The notes below the pieces were generated by a model. The model saw only the letters and a list, made by a program, of their open reading frames with translations, ran no database searches and was not told where the DNA came from. This document shows, one piece after another, positions 7,482 to 12,940 of a stretch of DNA of 13,643 nt. Within the stretch, counting starts at the first letter, position 1; each line of letters starts with the position of its first letter. Origin of the DNA: Clostridia bacterium (lineage in GTDB: Bacteria; Bacillota; Clostridia; UMGS1883). The DNA lies in contig CAAGBE010000063.1 of NCBI GenBank assembly GCA_900768005.1, positions 1 through 13,643 on the forward strand. The letters run 5' to 3'. A program made the translations under genes and the position numbers.

Positions 7482-7523
7482 GGTTCGTGCTCACTTTGAG
7501 TTCAAGTCTCCCCACTCAGACCA
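7482..7523 (+). repeat. copy of tRNA-Pro 3' end with flanking arm (repeat A)
   Basis: Bases 7498-7523 are identical, over 26 bases including CCA, to the 3' end of the tRNA-Pro gene at 8963-8988, but in the opposite orientation. The preceding 16 bases (7482-7497) do not match the tRNA; together 7482-7513 match 8886-8917 with one difference. No tRNA can fold here. It resembles an attachment-site core joined to a foreign arm. Confidence 0.85.
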
Positions 7524-7551
7524 TAAAATTCCGTAGTAATTGCGTTTATCG

Positions 7552-7749
7552 TCATCTTAACAAAATGCTGACAAAATAACGCTCGTTTTTGCAAAAAATA
7601 GATGCTTTCAGAAAGGAGCGTAACCTTACCTTTCCTTTACAAACCTCACATATACCACCGTCTACAGCCTGTCTGTGTCTTATATATGCAATCCTGCACT
7701 TCTGCCACGCTTTTGACTTATAGAAAGCCATTGCCCATTCTTTTGCCAT
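7552..7749 (-). pseudogene. remnant of a phage HNH endonuclease
   Basis: From ATG 7749 the frame reads AKEWAMAFYKSKAWQKC, then about 15 residues to GGICEVC. This is the N-terminus of the small HNH endonucleases found next to phage terminase genes, ending at the first zinc-binding CxxC. The HH and N residues of the nuclease core that should follow are absent: the frame runs about 25 more unrelated residues and stops 29 bases before repeat A. No good ribosome binding site precedes the ATG; an in-frame ATG at 7848 exists without recognisable content between. I read it as a decayed fragment left by a prophage-like element. Confidence 0.65.
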
Positions 7750-7865
7750 AATACCACTATACCCACCCTTACTTGTTCCTTGTATTTGCTTGCAGTATTT
7801 CCCCGCGGACTTATCACGCAGGAGTCGTGACAGTTTCCGCACATCCATTTATTTTTAAGCATAAT

Positions 7866-7891
7866 AAAAGCACTACCTTTCGATAGTGCTT
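7866..7891 (-). terminator. terminator of the two-helix membrane protein gene
   Basis: An 8-bp stem (7868-7875 with 7884-7891, AAGCACTA/TAGTGCTT) has an 8-nt loop and is followed on the minus strand by TTTTATTAT. It lies 35 bases after the stop codon at 7926. Confidence 0.75.
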
Positions 7892-7925
7892 AGATATATA
7901 CCGTTCTACTATTTCCCTTACAATC

Positions 7926-8399
7926 TTATTTGTTTTTTATAGATTCTAACAATTCTATTACTTTAGAAAAGCCAAGATATGTAGTTCCTGTAATAAAGGT
8001 CAAAACCATATATACAAATACCATAGCGGTCAACTCTCCGTATTCGTTCATTCCCAATGAAAAGCTACCTACAAAACCTACTACATACACTAAAACGGCA
8101 ATGATTAAAAACAAAAATGAAACAATGTTCTTTCCTTGCTGTGTCGTGTCTTTATGACAATATTTCATAATTTCCTCAAACTCTTCATCAGTTACATCAA
8201 TCGGCGCTTGTTTATATAACCTGTATGATGAATTTCCAACCCACTCAGAGCAAGGGTAATCTTCTTTATTTTCTCCAACTGTATAGTATACTTTTTCAAA
8301 TAAACCTAACTCTATTAATTTTTTCCGTTTAAAGATTTCATATTCTTCTTGCTGTTCTGCCTGCCTTTCTTTTAAAAAAGCCTGTACCATTTCATTCAC
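7926..8399 (-). CDS. hypothetical protein with charged N-terminus and two membrane helices
   Basis: I do not recognise the family. From GTG 8399 the product is 157 residues. Residues 1-40 are a strongly charged probable coiled coil or helix (KERQAEQQEEYEIFKRKK). A middle part to about 85 ends in PIDVTDEEFEEIMKY. Two hydrophobic helices lie at about 92-116 and 124-145, followed by a short charged tail. Start: the frame can begin at GTG 8435, ATG 8420 or GTG 8399; AAGGAG lies 9 nt before GTG 8399, while the other two have poorly spaced sites, so 8399 is preferred but uncertain. The gene has its own promoter and terminator. It lies within the tRNA-linked accessory segment, so it may be cargo of a mobile element. 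Confidence 0.75.
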   Translation of the reverse strand: MNEMVQAFLKERQAEQQEEYEIFKRKKLIELGLFEKVYYTVGENKEDYPCSEWVGNSSYRLYKQAPIDVTDEEFEEIMKYCHKDTTQQGKNIVSFLFLIIAVLVYVVGFVGSFSLGMNEYGELTAMVFVYMVLTFITGTTYLGFSKVIELLESIKNK

Positions 8400-8463
8400 A
8401 TAAAACAACTCCTTGCCCATTCCATTATTTTTCACACCTTAGATACTATTCTACTTCTCCATA

Positions 8464-8492
8464 ATGGTAACATAAATTTACTTAAATGTCAA
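8464..8492 (-). promoter_or_regulatory. promoter of the two-helix membrane protein gene
   Basis: Minus-strand consensus TTGACA (8492-8487), 17-nt spacer, TACCAT (8469-8464). Its -35 lies within one copy of an 18-nt direct repeat (8474-8491), so a repressor could act here. Confidence 0.6.
8474..8491. repeat. 18-nt direct repeat flanking the small gene, copy 1
   Basis: AAATTTACTTAAATGTCA at 8474-8491 recurs as AAATATACTTAAATGTGA at 8653-8670, 16 of 18 identical and same orientation. Copy 1 overlaps the -35 of the minus-strand promoter, copy 2 the -10 of the plus-strand promoter, so the two may be binding sites for one regulator. Confidence 0.5.
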
Positions 8493-8516
8493 ATAATTCA
8501 CAAAAAGGAGGCCACT

Positions 8517-8636
8517 ATGCCAAAAGGAAAAGCCTATTCCAAACCCGTATCTGATTCCGAACTTGATAAAATTTTAGAAAAAAATAAAAACTTCTTTATT
8601 ACAAAAGATCCTGACAAAGATTTGACAAGATTTTGA
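8517..8636 (+). CDS. 39-residue protein of unknown function
   Basis: The frame begins at ATG 8517, 5 nt after AAGGAGG, the best ribosome binding site in the accessory segment, and ends in TGA at 8634-8636. The product starts MPKGKAYSKPVSDSELDKIL and is small, charged and lysine-rich, with no signal peptide or membrane helix. It is the only plus-strand gene between 1 and 12900 and is divergent from the membrane protein gene. Its last codons lie in a tandem repeat of TTTGACAAGAT. I recognise no family; a small regulator, a toxin or antitoxin, or a truncated longer protein are all possible. Confidence 0.6.
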   Translation: MPKGKAYSKPVSDSELDKILEKNKNFFITKDPDKDLTRF

Positions 8637-8661
8637 CAAGATTTATATGTTTAAATATACT
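8633..8661 (+). promoter_or_regulatory. near-consensus plus-strand promoter at the end of the small gene
   Basis: Plus-strand TTGACA (8633-8638), 17-nt spacer, TATACT (8656-8661). A second TTGACA lies at 8622-8627. Start would be near 8668. No reading frame follows; only hairpins (8700-8738) and the tRNA-end repeats lie downstream, so the product would be a small RNA. Confidence 0.5.
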
Positions 8662-8670
8662 TAAATGTGA
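8653..8670. repeat. 18-nt direct repeat flanking the small gene, copy 2
   Basis: Second copy of the repeat at 8474-8491, with two differences; it overlaps the -10 element and start region of the plus-strand promoter. Confidence 0.5.
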
Positions 8671-8687
8671 TTGTTTATGACAAGTCC

Positions 8688-8738
8688 TAAAACAACAAAA
8701 ACCGCGATATAAAGGGGAATTCCCAATATATCACGGTT
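8688..8738 (-). terminator. hairpin with U-tract, minus strand
   Basis: A 12-bp stem with one G-U pair (8700-8711 with 8727-8738) encloses a second palindrome, GGGAATTCCC (8715-8724). On the minus strand it is followed by TTTTTGTTGTTTT. It would stop minus-strand transcripts coming from the repeat or tRNA region. Confidence 0.65.
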
Positions 8739-8747
8739 TAAGTCGTT

Positions 8748-8917
8748 GGTCTGAGTGGGGAGACGCATATTGCTACGCAATCTGCCCTGCTTGACGACCC
8801 AAATGCTGCAAGCTGGGGCTTTTCGCATTTCGGTACCCGTCGGCGCACCACTCGCCTAAAAACGATTATCAATCGTTTTCTTAACGGCTCGTGCTCACTT
8901 TGAGTTCAAGTCTCCCC
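8748..8917. repeat. hairpin-rich repeat unit bounded by tRNA-Pro 3'-end sequence
   Basis: Bases 8748-8765 equal the last 18 bases of the tRNA-Pro gene in the same orientation as the tRNA. The other end (8886-8917) carries GAGTTCAAGTCTCCCC, the T-arm sequence in the opposite orientation, so the unit starts and ends with inverted GGGGAGAC/GTCTCCCC. Inside are small inverted repeats: ATTGC/GCAAT (8769-8781), AAGC/GCTT near 8811-8822, and a 9-bp stem AAAACGATT/AATCGTTTT (8859-8879). There is no reading frame. It resembles a small non-autonomous repeat or an excised-element scar rather than a gene. Confidence 0.55.
8886..8917 (+). repeat. repeat C, partner of repeat A
   Basis: Thirty-two bases match 7482-7513 with one difference (C8888 for T7484). 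Unlike repeat A it breaks off after GTCTCCCC and lacks the last ten tRNA bases. Confidence 0.85.
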
Positions 8918-8920
8918 GAC

Positions 8921-8955
8921 AAAAACAAAAAACCATATCCAAAAGGATATGGTTT
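8921..8955 (-). terminator. terminator of the tRNA-Pro gene
   Basis: A 10-bp stem AACCATATCC/GGATATGGTT (8931-8940 with 8945-8954) with a 4-nt loop is followed on the minus strand by TTTTTTGTTTTTG. It starts eight bases after the encoded CCA. Confidence 0.9.
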
Positions 8956-8962
8956 CTGTTTT

Positions 8963-9039
8963 TGGTCTGAGTGGGGAGACTTGAACTCCCGGCCTCTTGA
9001 ACCCCATTCAAGCACGCTACCAAACTGCGCTACACCCAG
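8963..9039 (-). tRNA. tRNA-Pro, anticodon GGG, CCA encoded
   Basis: A full cloverleaf of 77 bases folds on the minus strand: acceptor CTGGGTG with CACTCAG (one G-U pair), D-arm with GCGC and GCGT, anticodon stem CTTGA/TCAAG with loop ATGGGGT giving anticodon GGG (proline CCC/CCU), T-arm GGGAG/CTCCC with TTCAAGT, and discriminator A with genomic CCA (8966-8963). It stands alone, with its own promoter and terminator. Its 3' end is repeated several times in the neighbouring accessory segment. Confidence 0.95.
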
Positions 9040-9054
9040 ATATGCTACTCGACT

Positions 9055-9083
9055 ATTATAACCAATGATTATTAGAATGTCAA
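9055..9083 (-). promoter_or_regulatory. consensus promoter of tRNA-Pro
   Basis: Minus-strand TTGACA (9083-9078), 17-nt spacer, TATAAT (9060-9055): a perfect consensus promoter, as expected for a stable RNA gene. Confidence 0.9.
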
Positions 9084-9104
9084 GTAAAATTTTGAAAAAT
9101 TTTG

Positions 9105-9139
9105 AAAGCGGACAAATGCTTTTGAAATTTGTCCGCTTT
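9105..9139 (-). terminator. terminator of the thyA-folA-ltaS-like operon
   Basis: A perfect 13-bp stem (9105-9117 with 9127-9139, core GCGGACAAAT) with a 9-nt loop lies 10 bases after the last stop codon and is followed on the minus strand by CAAAATTTTTC. Confidence 0.8.
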
Positions 9140-9148
9140 TCACATTTA

Positions 9149-11188
9149 TTATTCTTTTGGAGTGTATGTTATCGGATTGGAAAAACTCAGAACATCCCTC
9201 TTACTGTCGGTCTGCCCTACTGTTATTATGTCCCCTGTCTGAAGCTCTGTATCCTCCGCCATAAGGCTGTGTTCGCTTATCATTTGGGTAGAAATTTTCT
9301 CTCCGTTTACAAAGATTTTGCTCTTTGCCGTAAAGCCCTTTCCCCGAACGTACAAGCATCCGTCCAGAACCTCCGCACCGGTTACACTTACCGGTAAGGT
9401 TCCCATCCGCATATTCTGTTCTACGTAAGGTTTATTTCCGTCAAACTGCAGATTTTCCCCGTAAAGCATATCGTATGCAAGGAAAGTAATGCTCTTTTGA
9501 TATTCCTCTTCGGAAAGCTTGCTTTTTCCCGATGAATGATATTGGTGCAGTTTCGTTATATTTCCGTTATTGAAACCGAGCCACCGCATAATTTCCGCGG
9601 AAATTTCATATGTCTTGACATTTTTATCGGATTTTTTGAGTCCGAAGTTATTCCACGTTACATACTCGGTAAGATATACGCTTCCCGTGGTAAGGTCCTC
9701 GTCTGTAATATTGAGCGAGGGCAAGTGGTCACCGTATGCAATAAGGAGTGTGGGCTTCTCCCTCTTTTCCAATTAGGAAATAAGATTTCCAAGGAACATA
9801 TCCATTTCCCAAGCCTGCTGTATATAATACTCGATTGCACACTTGTCTTTCTCGTCAAACTTGTCACTCTTGATTTTGATGACATTTGTTTCTCCCTCAA
9901 TAGGCTCTGACGGATATGCACCGTGCCCCTGCACAGAAACAGTCCATACAAAACGGGGAGTGCCGGAATTTATCTTGTTTTTTTCATCCTCATAGCTAAG
10001 CGCCGTCATAATCTCTTTCGTGAGAGCCTTATCCTTGCACCATCCGTAGGGAGTGGTTTCGTAGCCATTCATATACTCGATTGACTGAAAGCTGTCAAAT
10101 CCCATCATGGGGTACACCTTGTCACGGCCGTAAAAATCACCCGTATGATTATGAATTGCGTGGGTGCTGTAGCCGTTCTCTTTCAGATTATACGCCATTG
10201 TTTCGCACGTTTCCTTCAGCAAAACCGTTTTATAGGGATATTCCCCAGGCCCGAATCTGTCTAAGTTTATTCCCGTCAGGACTTCAAATTCTGTATTGGC
10301 TGTTCCTCCGCCGAATGACGGCACCTCCATAAATCCCGAAGAGAAGTTTTCCTTTAAATATGTATGTACGGGAACGGGATTTTGAGAAAATGACAATCCC
10401 TTAATTGTTCTTGTGTCAAAAAACGATTCCATCTGGATAAGTATTACATCAGGCTTTTCCTTGCCTGCCGTACCTTTGGTTTTAGGAAGCAGGGACAGTA
10501 TGCTGTTGAGCTGTCCTTCGTCATAATCTATCGGCTCATCTATTCCCGTATCCAGCACGCTTGTGGAAAAGCAGTAAACAAAGCCGTAGTTTTCATATGC
10601 ACCTGCCATATTTTCAAAATCAGTACCTATGGCAAATATGCTGTGCGACACAAACGAAACTACCGCAAGTGCCACACCGATGCCCGCTATTGAGGCAAGC
10701 TTTTTTCCGTAATTCATTTTTCCGCTGATTTTAGGCCCTACAATCCACAAGGCAATCATGGACAGAAGAAAAATTCCCACCGTAAAATAGAGCAGGACCC
10801 TCTGCCAGTTGTTAAGGTACATCAGCATCAGACTAAGACGCATAATCTGAAAATCTATTGCACCGATTGGTGTTACCCTGAATGCAAGTACGGCGGCATT
10901 TGCAATACCGCATACCGCCCACGGAACGGAAAGCAGCACCAGACCGAAAACCCGTCTTCTGAAAAGCAGGGCAAAAGACAAAACCAGCATTATTATCAGA
11001 GAATTATAGAAAAACACAACAGGGCTTGTTATCATATGATACAAGCCTTTTAAAAGAGAATGCCTGCTTAAGCTTTCCACAAAAAGATTTTCGAGAATGC
11101 TAAGTCCGGCAAAAAACAATATTGGGTGATTGTCTAGTGATTTTTTTAAAAAAGCAAAAAATTTCCCGCTTTTATTATGTCGTTCCAA
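9149..11188 (-). pseudogene. LTA-synthase-type sulfatase-fold phosphotransferase, interrupted by an in-frame TAA
   Basis: The intact protein would have about 678 residues. Residues 20-180 contain about five membrane helices; from about 245 follows an extracellular alkaline-phosphatase-like domain with metal ligand Glu254 in QMESFFD and the likely nucleophile Thr296 in GGGTANTEFEVLTG. Codon 472 is TAA (9775-9773), and the same frame continues at once with EKREKPTLLIAYGDHLPSLN, whose Asp487 and His488 are conserved metal ligands of the family. Residues after about 590 look like a small IPT/Ig-like domain. LtaS-type enzymes transfer glycerol phosphate from phosphatidylglycerol at the outer face of the membrane. 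The front part alone lacks essential ligands; no ribosome binding site precedes TTG 9772, so the rear part is unlikely to be made. Start is TTG 11188 with AGGTG 5-6 nt upstream; a stop codon just upstream excludes a longer form. Last gene of the operon. A single base error in the assembly is the alternative. Confidence 0.85.
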
Positions 11189-11200
11189 AGTTACACCTAC

Positions 11201-11425
11201 TTAAAAAGTTACGTTATCCTGCATAATATTTCCAGGGTCACAGCCGTTTAGCAAAACTATGGTTGCTGCGATAACTGCTATAATCAATAAAATAGTGAGA
11301 ACAGCCTTTAAATTTGCATTCTTTTTCATGGGAGAATCTTCTCTCCCCTCGCGAAGCACTGCACCGCAGTTACTGCACAAATCATGGTTATCGGGATTTA
11401 TTTTTCCGCATTTTGGACAAAACAT
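11201..11425 (-). CDS. small zinc-ribbon membrane protein
   Basis: The product is 74 residues. Residues 3-20 form a zinc ribbon (CPKCG with Cys3 and Cys6, CSNCG with Cys17 and Cys20), then a charged linker, one membrane helix at about 41-59, and a short tail NGCDPGNIMQDNVTF. Many Firmicutes carry such proteins without known function. A TTG at 11443 could extend the frame, but AAGGCGG lies 7 nt before ATG 11425. The stop is 12 bases before the LTA-synthase-type gene, so the two are coupled and may act together at the membrane (inference from position only). Confidence 0.85.
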   Translation of the reverse strand: MFCPKCGKINPDNHDLCSNCGAVLREGREDSPMKKNANLKAVLTILLIIAVIAATIVLLNGCDPGNIMQDNVTF

Positions 11426-11451
11426 AATCAAACCGCCTTTCAAAAAGGTTA

Positions 11452-11940
11452 TTATTTCCGTTTATAACTGCAGAAGCTGAAAGAAAGTCCTTCGTGCTCC
11501 ATAATATCGCTTTCCGAGGAAAGATACCACTCGGAGTCACTGTCAATGTCAAAGAAGAATGTATCTGCAGGAACACTTTTTCTGACCTTGGTAATAAGTG
11601 CTTCATCGCACACATCCTTAAACATTGCGTAAATCTGGCCGCCGCCGATAACAAACACATCATCAGCAGCAAACTGCTTTACATAATCTAAAATTTCTTC
11701 CTTGGAATGAAGAACAACGGCACCTTCTCTTGAAAAATCCTTATCCCTTGTAAGGACAATATTCGTTCTGTTTTTAAGAGGTTTTCCATTGGGAAATGAA
11801 TCAAGAGTACCCCTGCCCATAATTATAACCTTTCCCATGGTGGTTTCACGGAAAAATTTCATATCGGGAGGAAGAGAAAAAAGAAGGTCGTTATTATTTC
11901 CGATGCCGAAATCCTCGGCAACACAAACTATCATTTTCAT
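11452..11940 (-). CDS. folA: dihydrofolate reductase
   Basis: The product is 162 residues, typical for bacterial DHFR. The catalytic acid is Asp26 in LPPDMKFF; the cofactor site shows MGRGTLDSFP (41-50) and VIGGGQIY (97-104); the C-terminal strand is FSFCSYKR. It reduces dihydrofolate to tetrahydrofolate with NADPH in the cytoplasm, and so regenerates the cofactor that thymidylate synthase oxidises. It follows thyA by 17 bases with GGAGA at 8 nt from the ATG, on one transcript. Confidence 0.97.
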   Translation of the reverse strand: MKMIVCVAEDFGIGNNNDLLFSLPPDMKFFRETTMGKVIIMGRGTLDSFPNGKPLKNRTNIVLTRDKDFSREGAVVLHSKEEILDYVKQFAADDVFVIGGGQIYAMFKDVCDEALITKVRKSVPADTFFFDIDSDSEWYLSSESDIMEHEGLSFSFCSYKRK

Positions 11941-11957
11941 AGTAATTTCTCCATAAT

Positions 11958-12788
11958 TTATATTGCGACAGGAATTTTTTTACCTAAAGTGTGGAAATTG
12001 TAGTTCTCAAATTTGAAGCTATCTACCGTAAATTTATAAAAATCGTCAATTGACTTGTCCATTACAAATTCGGGGGCATCATAAGGCGTTTTTGACAGAA
12101 TTTCCTCCACAAGAGGAATATGTCTGTCATAGATATGGGCATCCGCAATTACGTGAACAAGCTCGCCCGCCTTAAGTCCTGATACCTGTGCCATCATATG
12201 AACAAGCACCGCATACTGACACACATTCCAGTTATTTGCTGTAAGCATATCCTGTGACCGCTGATTAAGGATTGCATTTAAGGTATCTCCGCTTACATTA
12301 AAGGTCATTGAATATGCACAAGGGTACAGTCCCATCTCGTTAAGGTCCTGATGGTTGTAGATATTTGTCATAATTCTACGGCTCTGGGGATTGTTTTTAA
12401 GGTCAAAAAGAACTCTGTCGACCTGGTCAAACTCGCCCTCTTTATACTGATGCTTAACACCAAGCTGATAGCCGTATGCCTTACCGATAGTGCCGTTTTC
12501 ATCAGCCCACGAATCCCAGATATGGCTTCCGAGGTCTTTAATATTATTACTCTTTTTCTGCCAAATCCACAAAAGCTCGTCAACTGCGGCAGAAAGATTG
12601 GTCTTGCGGAGTGTGATTACGGGAAATTCTTTCTGCAAATCGTAACGGTTTACGATACAGAATTTTTTAACCGTGTGTGCCTTCACACCGTCCTCCCACA
12701 CGGGGCGGACATCCAGTTTTTCGTCGGAATAACCGTGATTTAATATTTCCTCGCAATTTTTCTTAAAAACAATATCAGCATAGCTCAT
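11958..12788 (-). CDS. thyA: thymidylate synthase
   Basis: The product is 276 residues. It methylates dUMP to dTMP with methylene-tetrahydrofolate. Catalytic Cys157 lies in LYPCAYSMTF; the phosphate-binding arginines are in SRRIM (136-140) and QRSQD (176-180); Asn188 and HIY (218-220) complete the nucleotide site. The residue after the catalytic Cys is Ala, where many ThyA proteins have His; this also occurs in a divergent ThyA branch, and all essential residues are present. First gene of the thyA-folA-zinc ribbon-LTA synthase-type operon; GAGGT lies about 9 nt before the ATG. Confidence 0.97.
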   Translation of the reverse strand: MSYADIVFKKNCEEILNHGYSDEKLDVRPVWEDGVKAHTVKKFCIVNRYDLQKEFPVITLRKTNLSAAVDELLWIWQKKSNNIKDLGSHIWDSWADENGTIGKAYGYQLGVKHQYKEGEFDQVDRVLFDLKNNPQSRRIMTNIYNHQDLNEMGLYPCAYSMTFNVSGDTLNAILNQRSQDMLTANNWNVCQYAVLVHMMAQVSGLKAGELVHVIADAHIYDRHIPLVEEILSKTPYDAPEFVMDKSIDDFYKFTVDSFKFENYNFHTLGKKIPVAI

Positions 12789-12815
12789 AACTGCTACCTC
12801 GCTTTCATACCCTTG

Positions 12816-12844
12816 ATTTTACCATTTTTATGATAATAAGTCAA
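12816..12844 (-). promoter_or_regulatory. promoter of the thyA operon
   Basis: Minus-strand TTGACT (12844-12839), 17-nt spacer, TAAAAT (12821-12816). Start near 12809, about 20 bases before the ATG. Confidence 0.75.
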
Positions 12845-12878
12845 GAAGCGGATAAACAAATAAAATAGATGAAACTAC

Positions 12879-12907
12879 TTGAAGAAAACTACATTATATG
12901 TTATAAT
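12879..12907 (+). promoter_or_regulatory. promoter of the secreted protein gene
   Basis: Plus-strand TTGAAG (12879-12884), 17-nt spacer, perfect TATAAT (12902-12907). Start near 12914, within the palindrome that follows. Confidence 0.75.
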
Positions 12908-12919
12908 AACCTAGGTTAT
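12906..12919. promoter_or_regulatory. 14-bp palindrome at the transcription start, possible operator
   Basis: ATAACCTAGGTTAT is a perfect palindrome that overlaps the last bases of the -10 element and the predicted start. This is where a dimeric repressor would block transcription. No matching site was noticed at the other promoters of the window. Confidence 0.5.
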
Positions 12920-12940
12920 GCCTTTCTTTGGAGGTTTATT

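Noticed and set aside
7482..7523. A second tRNA gene on the plus strand
   Set aside because: Only the last 26 bases match; upstream there is no anticodon arm, D-arm or acceptor partner.
7680..7862. 60-codon frame overlapping the HNH remnant in another frame
   Set aside because: The HNH-like residues are in the neighbouring frame, and this frame shows no recognisable motif beyond a chance CxxC-like pattern.
7480..9040. CRISPR array
   Set aside because: The repeats are few, in mixed orientation, unevenly spaced and derived from a tRNA end; no spacer pattern and no cas gene.
9772..9773. Special decoding (selenocysteine or altered genetic code) at the stop inside the LTA-synthase-type gene
   Set aside because: The codon is TAA, not TGA, and TAA is the normal stop of neighbouring genes such as fprA, rubredoxin and the zinc-ribbon gene.
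9536..9910. 124-codon plus-strand frame opposite the LTA-synthase-type gene
   Set aside because: Shadow of a coding region; composition is that of a reverse complement.
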